Origin: Clostridiaceae bacterium
GTDB taxonomy: Bacteria; Bacillota; Clostridia; Oscillospirales; Acutalibacteraceae
NCBI GenBank assembly: GCA_016297645.1
Contig: JAEDGF010000021.1
Location: forward strand, 1-28,995
Reading direction: 5' to 3'
Length of the DNA: 28,995 nt
The notes beneath the pieces were generated by a model, which saw only the letters and a list, made by a program, of their open reading frames with translations, was not told where the DNA came from and made no database searches. The translations under genes were made by a program, and so were the position numbers. Shown piece by piece: positions 1 through 6,749 of the stretch (positions are counted from its first letter, which is position 1; each line of letters opens with the position of its first letter).

Positions 1-34
1 GTTGATTTACTCTGAACATTTTTTCCTATCCCCT

Positions 35-77
35 AAAAAAGGGGCTGCAAAAAAACTCAGTTTTTTTTACAGCCCCT
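35..77 (-). terminator. Rho-independent terminator after the fucosidase operon
   Basis: A 7-bp GC stem (41-47 with 70-76) is extended by seven A-T pairs (49-55 with 62-68). Read on the minus strand it is followed by six T residues (35-40). The stop codon of the small membrane protein gene overlaps the stem. Confidence 0.85.
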
Positions 78-402
78 ATTCGTAAGTTCTTTTATTTTTC
101 GCCGCTCTTTTTGTTTTTTTATCCGGCAGAATGTCGGAGAGCTTTGCCGAGTACGGGTTCAGGTTCGGTTTTTCCTTGTCGTTATACGAGCCTGCGCCGA
201 CAAGCGAACTAAAAACTATACAGCGCAGGAGAATGATTACGAGAAACGCGGCAAAGCAGGCGAGCGACCACCATATCGATATTTTGAGCCAAAAATGCAG
301 CCCGAGCAGTATCCACGCCGGGACGGTCCATCTCAGGTTAAAAAAGACGGAGAGAAGAAAGGACATAATCAGACCGCTGTTTCTTATGTGTCGTCTTTTC
401 AT
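76..402 (-). CDS. small two-helix membrane protein of unknown function
   Basis: A 108-residue protein I do not recognise. It has a basic N-terminus, a hydrophobic aromatic-rich stretch at about residues 10-38, a second at about 42-66, and a hydrophilic Lys/Asn-rich tail. This suggests two membrane-spanning helices with both ends probably in the cytoplasm. The start ATG is preceded by GGGAGG with a 6-nt spacer. The gene begins 21 nt after the alpha-fucosidase stop and ends in a terminator, so the two are probably co-transcribed. It does not resemble a sugar permease, being far too short. The gene call is fairly sure; no function is offered. Confidence 0.75.
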   Translation of the reverse strand: MKRRHIRNSGLIMSFLLSVFFNLRWTVPAWILLGLHFWLKISIWWSLACFAAFLVIILLRCIVFSSLVGAGSYNDKEKPNLNPYSAKLSDILPDKKTKRAAKNKRTYE

Positions 403-423
403 GATGCACCTCCCGTGCTATTT

Positions 424-1725
424 TCAGTTTTTCTTCGTCAGTTCGATGGCGTAGAGGTATTTGCACTTCATTTCGTCCGGATTTATCGAGGGGAACGAAA
501 GGCGGACGCAGCCGGAGTCGTCCGAAACTGTTATGGGGGCGTCATGCGCCAGCAGACGGGCATTTACGGACGGATCGTACGGTACGCCGGGGAGCGTTAT
601 GTCGCCGAACGGGAAGCGGTTTATTATCGCGTAAATGCGGCTGCCGTCCTTGGACTGCGTGTAGTATATTCCGTCGTAGGTTTTCTTTGAATAGATACGG
701 GTAGCGTATATCGCGTCGCCGTTTACTTTGAGCCAGTCGCCGATTTGAAGCAGTCTTTCCTCCATTATAACCGGTATTGTGCCGTCCGGCGCGGGACCGA
801 CATTCAGAAGGAAGTTTCCGCCCTTTGAAACGAGCGAGCAAAGTGTTTCGATAAGCTCCTTTGCCGACAGGTAGTCGTTTACGCCCTCGATCCTGTTGAG
901 TCCGAAGCTCTTGCCTATTCCGCGGCACTCCTCGAACGGGCGGTCGAGAACGACTTCTTCTATTTTTCTGCCGTTGTCGATAATTCCGTATTCCGTTGTG
1001 AAGTTTCCGCCGAGTCTGCCGCGGGTCTCTTTGCCCCAGCGGTCATTCGGGACGATATAATCCTTGACGGGGCTTTCGTTATAGAGCCATGTGAGGAATT
1101 CGGTGGAGTGCCAGACGCTGCTCTCGTGATCCCATTCGCCGTCTGTGAAAAGAGTAGCCGGTTCGTATTTCGTGACAAGCTCTTTGAGCATCGGGTGCAG
1201 GTGCTTTACGGCGTATTCCTCGGGGGATTTCAGGTAGAGCGGATTGTACCACTCGTAAACGGAGTGATACACGCCGAACTTTACATTTGTTCCGGCGAGT
1301 GCGCGTTTTAATTCCGCCAAAAAATCTATATGCGGACCTACATCGACGCTGTTCCAGCACCATGCATAATCCGATTTCCACAAACAGAAGCCGTCGTGGT
1401 GCTTTGATGTGATGTTGATGTATCTTGCGCCGGCGTTTTCGAAAATGCGTGCCCATCTGTCTGCATCAAAAAGCTCGCACTTGAAGCCCGAAACGAAGTC
1501 CTCGTATTTGAAATTCTCGCCGTAAACGCGCTTGTGGAAGTCGCGAACCGCAGCAGGATCGCCGTTTTTCAGCTGGTACATATACCATTCCGCATACTGT
1601 CCGTTCTCTGTGAAGGCAGGCACGGAATAAAGTCCGAAGTGAATAAAAATGCCGAACTTCGCGTCCGCAAACCACTCCGGGACGGGGCGTGAATTCAGCG
1701 ATTGCCAGTTGTTTTCGTATATCAT
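424..1725 (-). CDS. GH29 alpha-L-fucosidase, cytoplasmic
   Basis: A 433-residue retaining alpha-L-fucosidase that would remove terminal L-fucose from oligosaccharides such as host mucin or milk glycans. The family signature is clear: an N-terminal WF-x-DAKFGIFIHFG segment (residues 18-31), the TSKHHDGF motif (106-113), and the nucleophile motif FTDGEW with Asp195 as the expected catalytic nucleophile. A short C-terminal beta-sandwich follows the barrel. There is no signal peptide, so it should act in the cytoplasm on imported oligosaccharides. The start ATG has AAGGAG 6 nt upstream and a promoter just beyond it. It is divergent from galT and is followed by a small membrane protein gene. The acid/base residue is not assigned because it is poorly conserved in GH29. 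Confidence 0.95.
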   Translation of the reverse strand: MIYENNWQSLNSRPVPEWFADAKFGIFIHFGLYSVPAFTENGQYAEWYMYQLKNGDPAAVRDFHKRVYGENFKYEDFVSGFKCELFDADRWARIFENAGARYINITSKHHDGFCLWKSDYAWCWNSVDVGPHIDFLAELKRALAGTNVKFGVYHSVYEWYNPLYLKSPEEYAVKHLHPMLKELVTKYEPATLFTDGEWDHESSVWHSTEFLTWLYNESPVKDYIVPNDRWGKETRGRLGGNFTTEYGIIDNGRKIEEVVLDRPFEECRGIGKSFGLNRIEGVNDYLSAKELIETLCSLVSKGGNFLLNVGPAPDGTIPVIMEERLLQIGDWLKVNGDAIYATRIYSKKTYDGIYYTQSKDGSRIYAIINRFPFGDITLPGVPYDPSVNARLLAHDAPITVSDDSGCVRLSFPSINPDEMKCKYLYAIELTKKN

Positions 1726-1745
1726 AAGAAACTCCTTTTTTGCTT

Positions 1746-1774
1746 ATTGTAACGGAAAAATTCTGTCGTGTAAA
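1746..1774 (-). promoter_or_regulatory. sigma-A promoter of the alpha-fucosidase gene
   Basis: On the minus strand TTTACA (-35, 1769-1774) and TACAAT (-10, 1746-1751) are separated by exactly 17 nt. Transcription would start near 1739, leaving a leader of about 14 nt with the ribosome site almost at its 5' end. Confidence 0.7.
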
Positions 1775-1805
1775 CTGTTTTTTTTGTTTTTATATCGCTG
1801 CCGTG

Positions 1806-1834
1806 TTGAATTCGGCGCAAAAATATGGTAGAAT
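1806..1834 (+). promoter_or_regulatory. sigma-A promoter of galT
   Basis: TTGAAT (1806-1811) and TAGAAT (1829-1834) are separated by 17 nt. Initiation near 1841 gives a leader of about 25 nt. The divergent fucosidase promoter lies about 30 bp away, so one regulator bound in the gap could affect both genes. Confidence 0.7.
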
Positions 1835-1865
1835 TCTGTTGAAAGAAAAAAGGGAGAACAAACAA

Positions 1866-3353
1866 ATGATCGGATCATATATTAAAGCTCTTATAAAATA
1901 CGGTGTCGAGAGGGGACTCATCGAACGCGCAGACGAGGTGTACTGCGAAAACGCGCTCCTCGAAAAGTTAGGGGAGAGCAGCGCCGACTTCTCGGAGCCT
2001 GCCGCCGAAGCACCGCTGAATGTCATTCTCGAAAAGCTCTGCGACATTGCCGCCGAAAAAGGATTGATAGAAAACAGCGTGACCTACCGCGACCTGTTCG
2101 ACACGGCGCTCATGGGAGTGCTTACCCCCCGTCCGTCCGAGGTGCAGCGCCGGTTTTTCGGAATTCTCGCCGAGGACAAGCAAAAGGCGACCGACTGGTA
2201 CTATAAATTCAGCTGCGATACGAACTATATCCGTACCGACAGAATAGCAAAAATATTGAAGTGGAAATATGACGGCAAATACGGTGCGCTCGATATAACC
2301 GTAAATCTTTCGAAGCCCGAAAAAGACCCGAAGGCGATAGCCGCCGCAAAAAATGCGCCTCAGAGCGGCTACCCGAAATGCCAGCTCTGCCGCGAGAGCG
2401 AGGGCTACGCCGGCAGAGTCGATTTTCCGGCGCGGCAGAACCACCGTGTTATGCCCGTAAAAATATGCGGTGAGGACTGGTTCATGCAGTATTCTCCCTA
2501 TGTGTACTACAACGAACACTGCATAGTTTTTAACTCGAAACACACTCCCATGAAAATAGACCGCTCCGCATTCGAAAAACTGCTGAGCTTCGTCGGGGCA
2601 TTCCCCCATTATTTCGTGGGGTCGAATGCCGACCTGCCCATTGTCGGCGGCTCTATTCTCAGCCACGAGCATTTCCAGGGCGGACACTACGAGTTTCCGA
2701 TGGAGCGCGCTCCAATTGAAAAGGAGCTGCATTTCGACGGGTTCGATAATGTTAAAGCCGGTATCGTCGCGTGGCCAATGTCGACCGTGCGCCTTACTTC
2801 CGACGATCCGGAGTCGCTCTGTGCGCTCGGTGACAAAATTCTCACTGCGTGGCGCGGATATACAGACGAAAAAGCGTTTATATTCGCCGAAACGGACGGC
2901 GAAAAGCACAACACCGTGACTCCCATTGCAAGACGGCGCGGTGAAAAATTCGAGCTTGATCTCGTTCTCAGAAATAACATTACCACAGCGGAACATCCCC
3001 TCGGTGTATATCATCCCCACGCGGAATTACACCACATAAAAAAGGAAAATATCGGTCTTATAGAAGTTATGGGACTTGCGGTGCTTCCGGCGCGTCTTGA
3101 CGGCGAGCTTAAAGCAGTCGGGAAAAAGCTGCTTGACGGTACCGATTTTGACGACGAGCTTACCTCGAAGCACGCCGACTGGGCGCGCGGTATCAAAAAG
3201 GAGTATGGCGACAGTATCACACCCGAAAATGTGTCCGATATCGTGGAAAAAGAGGTCGGGAAGGTGTTCGAAACCGTCCTTGAACACGCCGGTGTGTACA
3301 AACGCACCGATGAGGGCAGAGCCGCTTTCATGGGATTTATTGAAACTGTGTGA
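1866..3353 (+). CDS. galT: UDP-glucose--hexose-1-phosphate uridylyltransferase, class II
   Basis: A 495-residue GalT of the Firmicutes class II type. It exchanges UMP between UDP-glucose and galactose-1-phosphate in the Leloir pathway, in the cytoplasm. Key features are the catalytic HEHFQGG motif (His267-Gln271, with His269 the probable nucleophile by analogy with HPHGQ of class I) and the CQLC pair (Cys172, Cys175). The DNA stays open upstream to 1740. I chose the ATG at 1866 because AGGGAG lies 9 nt before it, a promoter sits just upstream and the length fits the family. No galK or galE is adjacent, so the rest of the pathway must be elsewhere. No terminator is evident after the stop. Confidence 0.95.
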   Translation: MIGSYIKALIKYGVERGLIERADEVYCENALLEKLGESSADFSEPAAEAPLNVILEKLCDIAAEKGLIENSVTYRDLFDTALMGVLTPRPSEVQRRFFGILAEDKQKATDWYYKFSCDTNYIRTDRIAKILKWKYDGKYGALDITVNLSKPEKDPKAIAAAKNAPQSGYPKCQLCRESEGYAGRVDFPARQNHRVMPVKICGEDWFMQYSPYVYYNEHCIVFNSKHTPMKIDRSAFEKLLSFVGAFPHYFVGSNADLPIVGGSILSHEHFQGGHYEFPMERAPIEKELHFDGFDNVKAGIVAWPMSTVRLTSDDPESLCALGDKILTAWRGYTDEKAFIFAETDGEKHNTVTPIARRRGEKFELDLVLRNNITTAEHPLGVYHPHAELHHIKKENIGLIEVMGLAVLPARLDGELKAVGKKLLDGTDFDDELTSKHADWARGIKKEYGDSITPENVSDIVEKEVGKVFETVLEHAGVYKRTDEGRAAFMGFIETV

Positions 3354-3384
3354 ATTCTATCTGCAATAAGTTGAATTGAGCTGC

Positions 3385-3413
3385 TTGACTATTTTTTTTG
3401 CGTGTGGTATCAT
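3385..3413 (+). promoter_or_regulatory. sigma-A promoter of the secreted Cys/His-repeat protein gene
   Basis: TTGACT (3385-3390) and TATCAT (3408-3413) are separated by 17 nt. Initiation near 3420 leaves a leader of about 65 nt. Confidence 0.65.
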
Positions 3414-3485
3414 ACATATGAAGTGCGGTCTTTCCGTATTTCGTTTCAGCGAATACTCTCAAAACTGTTAACGGAGGCTTATGGT

Positions 3486-3941
3486 ATGAAAAAAATTATT
3501 GCTCTTATTCTCTGTGTAAGTATGTTCTTTTGTCTTTCATCGGTCGCATTCGCCGAGGAAAACACCTGCGAGCATGAATACACCGTGACCGTTGTCGCGC
3601 CCGGCTGTGCCACACGCGGCTACACGCTGTATACCTGCGGAAAGTGCGGTGACCACAAACAGGACAATTACACTGCCGCGCTCGGTCATACATACGGCAG
3701 CTGGGAAACAGTCAAGGAGGCGTCCTGCTCGGAAGAAGGGCTTCTCTGCCGTACTTGCCTTCGCTGCAAATCGAACGAAACGAAAACCGTTTCCGTTCTG
3801 CCTCATACGGACAAGAATTCGGACGGCAAGTGCGATGTCTGCGGCGCAGATGTCAAGGTCGAAACGGTATTTTCCCCGTATGATTGGTTCAAGGCTCTTA
3901 TAAAAGCCATAAAAGAGTGGTTTGCGTTTATTTTCAGATAA
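3486..3941 (+). CDS. secreted protein with tandem Cys/His modules
   Basis: A 151-residue exported protein of unknown function. A signal peptide (1-23, cleavage expected after AFA) leads into two copies of a module of about 40 residues: C41-x9-C51-xx-C54-x13-H68 and C81-x9-C91-xx-C94-x12-H107. A partial third copy is C116-xx-C119, and a C28-x-H30 pair lies in front. The spacing suggests a small metal-binding or disulphide-stabilised fold. From memory, similar Cys/His repeats with GYT-x-YTC and LGH-x-YG-x-W signatures occur in many extracellular Clostridia proteins. The last 18 residues form an aromatic, basic amphipathic helix. The ATG at 3486 has GGAGG 8 nt upstream; the frame is open further upstream but without a ribosome site. 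Confidence 0.85.
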   Translation: MKKIIALILCVSMFFCLSSVAFAEENTCEHEYTVTVVAPGCATRGYTLYTCGKCGDHKQDNYTAALGHTYGSWETVKEASCSEEGLLCRTCLRCKSNETKTVSVLPHTDKNSDGKCDVCGADVKVETVFSPYDWFKALIKAIKEWFAFIFR

Positions 3942-3968
3942 AATAGAGTCCGGCGGGATAAGGGCGTT

Positions 3969-4106
3969 TTGCTTACGAAAAAAGAAAAATACATGACCCC
4001 GCTCAGGGCTATTGTTACCTATGCTCTGTCCATCCCCGTTGCTATTGTATCCGGCGTGGGATTGTTCTCTCTGCTTGCGCTTATCTTTATGCTTACGGGT
4101 AACTGA
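3969..4106 (+). CDS. possible small membrane peptide
   Basis: This short frame runs from TTG 3969 (45 residues), or from ATG 3993 (37 residues), to a TGA at 4104-4106. It encodes a short basic lead (LTKKEKY) and one hydrophobic stretch of about 28 residues ending in TGN. Only a weak AAGGG (3960-3964) precedes the TTG. It lies 28 nt after the secreted-protein stop and before a terminator. The hydrophobic pattern argues for coding, but the poor ribosome site leaves real doubt. Confidence 0.35.
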   Translation: MLTKKEKYMTPLRAIVTYALSIPVAIVSGVGLFSLLALIFMLTGN

Positions 4107-4168
4107 TAAGCACTCAATAAAAAAATAATAAAGACTGAAAAGGGCTGTGGCAAAACGGTCCGCAGAAA

Positions 4169-4211
4169 GTGAGCCGTGGCACCGGAAGCAGTGCTGAGGC
4201 TCGCTTTTTTT
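4169..4211 (+). terminator. Rho-independent terminator
   Basis: A 7-bp stem (GTGAGCC 4169-4175 with GGCTCGC 4198-4204) contains a smaller GCAC/GTGC stem and is followed by seven T residues (4205-4211). It ends the transcript of the secreted-protein gene. Confidence 0.8.
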
Positions 4212-4366
4212 GTGATACTGCCTCCGCATAAAAATATGTTTTTTTTTGAATTATATTCTGCTGAACGGAGAGAAAAACTTTTGGCGACATCGTTAAAGCG
4301 GACAAAAGTGTGGAGAATATAAAAAAAGGACGGCGGTGTGCGCTGCCGTAAAAGGAGGAATCGTAA

Positions 4367-5680
4367 ATGAAGAAGTGCAGCAGAATAATAAGTATTGCAG
4401 TGATGCTCGTACTGATTTTGTGCGCAGGCTGTTCTCCGTCAGCGCCGGAAACGACTCAGCCTGAGGAAACACGGAACGAAACGACGGATTCCCAGGCGAA
4501 TACGGGACAGACCGAATCAACGGACGGCAAAACAGAATCGTCCGAGCCGCCGGCAACCGAGCCGCCGCAGACGGAAATCACGCAGGCGGAAACCGAAATA
4601 TCGCAGCCGAATGATGAAATCGAACGCCGATTAACCGAAATGACGCTCAAAGAAAAAGTAGGTCAGCTGTTTATTATCCGTCCGGACGCTCTGGATTTTT
4701 CGCCGGGAGCAGGACAGAGTCGGGACCCGTCCGCAGCCGGAATGACGGAATTGTCATCGTCGGCTGCCGAAGCGCTGAAAAACTATCCCGTCGGCGGCTT
4801 CGTTTTTTTCAGAAGGAATATTCAAACGCCGCAGCAGATAACCGATTTTATTGCTTCGATTCAGGGCGCAGGCGAGCTTCCGTTTTTTATAACGCTTGAC
4901 GAGGAGGGCGGTTCGGTTGCCCGCATTGCCAACAACGACGCGTTCAATGTCCGTAAATACACAAGTGCAGCTGCCGTCGGCGCGACAGGCGACACGGCGC
5001 AGGCGGAGGAAATGGGTTCAACGATAGGCGCATATCTCAGCCGGTACGGGTTCAACATGGATTTCGCGCCGGTTGCGGATGTATATTCGAACCCCGACAA
5101 TACCGTAATAGGCAGCCGTGCGTTTTCATCAAACGCGAAAACTGCCGCAAGCATGGCGGAGGCTATGGCGAAGGGCTTAAAGCAGCAGAATATTATCCCT
5201 ACATTTAAGCATTTTCCCGGACACGGCGACACCGCCGAGGACAGCCATAAGGAAATAGCCGTGAACCGCAAATCAAAGGCTGAAATGGAGAAAAGCGAGT
5301 GGCTTCCGTATAAGTCGCTGTCAAATGATGAGTGTGTCATGGTCGGACATATTGCGGCACCCGGAATAACGGGTGACATGACTCCCGCGTCCATGTCGTA
5401 TAAAATCGTCAGCGGCATTTTAAGGCAGCAGCTGAATTTCAACGGCGTTGTGATCACAGATTCGCTTGAAATGGGTGCTGTTACCGGGAGCTACACTCCG
5501 GCTGAGGCTGCCGTAAACGCCGTAAATGCAGGCTGCGATATTCTCCTGTGCCCGGATGATTTCAGAACGGCATTCGATGCGGTGATAAAAGCAGTCGAGG
5601 ACGGAAAAGTGAGCGAGGAGCGAATAAACGAAAGTGTTTACCGTATTATTCTGTTGAAGCAGACATACGGACTGCTCTGA
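4367..5680 (+). CDS. GH3 beta-N-acetylhexosaminidase lipoprotein, NagZ-like
   Basis: A 437-residue family 3 glycosidase expected to remove N-acetylglucosamine from muropeptides or chitooligosaccharides at the outer face of the membrane. The N-terminus is a lipoprotein signal with Cys22 the lipidated residue (LCAGC; Cys at -3 is less usual). A Thr/Glu/Pro-rich tether follows at about 23-82, then a TIM barrel starting at LKEKVGQLF. The NagZ hallmark KHFPGHGDT-x3-DSH begins at Lys281 and supplies the His286/Asp288 acid-base loop. The nucleophile is Asp365 in ITDSLEMGA. It ends after the barrel, lacking the C-terminal GH3 domain of beta-glucosidases, which also favours NagZ. AGGAGG precedes the ATG. 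It is flanked by terminators and appears monocistronic. Confidence 0.92.
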   Translation: MKKCSRIISIAVMLVLILCAGCSPSAPETTQPEETRNETTDSQANTGQTESTDGKTESSEPPATEPPQTEITQAETEISQPNDEIERRLTEMTLKEKVGQLFIIRPDALDFSPGAGQSRDPSAAGMTELSSSAAEALKNYPVGGFVFFRRNIQTPQQITDFIASIQGAGELPFFITLDEEGGSVARIANNDAFNVRKYTSAAAVGATGDTAQAEEMGSTIGAYLSRYGFNMDFAPVADVYSNPDNTVIGSRAFSSNAKTAASMAEAMAKGLKQQNIIPTFKHFPGHGDTAEDSHKEIAVNRKSKAEMEKSEWLPYKSLSNDECVMVGHIAAPGITGDMTPASMSYKIVSGILRQQLNFNGVVITDSLEMGAVTGSYTPAEAAVNAVNAGCDILLCPDDFRTAFDAVIKAVEDGKVSEERINESVYRIILLKQTYGLL

Positions 5681-5720
5681 AATGAATAAGGCAAAAACGG
5701 CTTTGTGAGTCGCATAAATT

Positions 5721-5770
5721 AAAAAGTGAGCCGAAACACCGCTTTGACCGGTGCTTCGGCTCACTTTTTT
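5721..5770. terminator. bidirectional terminator between the GH3 and EamA genes
   Basis: A 15-bp perfect stem (5721-5735 with 5755-5769) contains a further CACCG/CGGTG stem and has A and T tracts at its ends. It can serve both the rightward GH3 gene and the leftward exporter operon. Confidence 0.9.
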
Positions 5771-5831
5771 TTCGATTTTCGGGTAATCGCTTGTTCTTTT
5801 GCCCGTTTTTTTCGGACAGAGTTGTTTGTTT

Positions 5832-6728
5832 TTATGCCGTCTTGATCTTGTCCGCTTTTTTATCACCGCTCAGTTTGCTTCTTATCAGCGGCAGCGCACC
5901 ATAGGCGGCAACGCCGAGAACGACGATAACAAAGCCTGCTATCGCGAGCTTGCCGGGCTTTTCCCCCGTAACTATCCACACCGGGAACGGGTTGAAAATA
6001 GGTTCGACCGTGAGAATAAGCGCACCTTCTATCTTATCGACGCTTTGGCAGCCCTTTGCGTAGCAGATGTTTGCAAGACCGTACTGGAACACGCCGAGGA
6101 TAAGCACCCACATTATTGTTTTTGCGGAGAAATCGAGATGCTTATCGAAGAACATGAACGGAAGTCCGGCAAAAAGACCCATAAGGTTACTGAGATACAT
6201 CCCGTCCTCGGAATTTGTATCCTCGTCGTTGAAAATAATTATCTGTGCCGCGAAGGTGATACCCGAGCAAATGCCGAGTATGTTACCGAGCATTTTTGTC
6301 GGGTCGAGTCCGTCCGCAAACGAGAGGACGCAGCCGCCGAAAACCGCGAGAACTATCACGGCTTCGCTCATGCGGAGCTTTGCCTTTTTGAATATGACCG
6401 TGTAAAGATACACGAGAATAGGTGCAATGTATTGCAGCACTATTGCGGTGGCGGCGGTCGTGAGCTTTATCGACATCATGTAGAGAATGCCTGTAAGAGT
6501 CATCATCACCGCGCCGAGAGTTGTTTTTTTGTCGGTTTTCAGGCGGAAGCTTTTTCTTGCTGCAATTATCATCAGGACTGCGATGAAGCAGCGTGCCGCC
6601 ATTATTGACATAGAGTTCCATGGAATGCTTTTGACGCAAACCCCGGCAAGTCCCCAGAGAAGCGCCGTTGAGAGCATCAAAAGCCGTCCTTTTCCGGTGG
6701 AACCGTTTTTCCTCGCTTCGGTTTTCAT
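5832..6728 (-). CDS. EamA/DMT-superfamily transporter
   Basis: A 298-residue integral membrane protein of the drug/metabolite transporter superfamily, with about ten predicted helices arranged as two five-helix EamA repeats. Recognisable features are the first helix with LLWGLAGV, the mid-protein TAAQ-like helix pair and the second-repeat segment LTVEPIFNPFPVW near residues 240-252, the usual E-P position of the family. It probably exports a metabolite or drug; the substrate cannot be read from sequence. It starts 21 nt after the stop of the ABC half-transporter with its own GAGGA ribosome site, so it is probably the last gene of the MarR-controlled operon. Confidence 0.9.
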   Translation of the reverse strand: MKTEARKNGSTGKGRLLMLSTALLWGLAGVCVKSIPWNSMSIMAARCFIAVLMIIAARKSFRLKTDKKTTLGAVMMTLTGILYMMSIKLTTAATAIVLQYIAPILVYLYTVIFKKAKLRMSEAVIVLAVFGGCVLSFADGLDPTKMLGNILGICSGITFAAQIIIFNDEDTNSEDGMYLSNLMGLFAGLPFMFFDKHLDFSAKTIMWVLILGVFQYGLANICYAKGCQSVDKIEGALILTVEPIFNPFPVWIVTGEKPGKLAIAGFVIVVLGVAAYGALPLIRSKLSGDKKADKIKTA

Positions 6729-6749
6729 TATATCTTCCTCGTTTTTTCG

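Noticed and set aside
1726..1865. A CcpA (cre) site in the divergent fucosidase-galT gap
   Set aside because: TGTAAACTG-like sequence is present, but it lacks the central CG and the symmetric half expected of a cre site; it is better explained as the -35 box.
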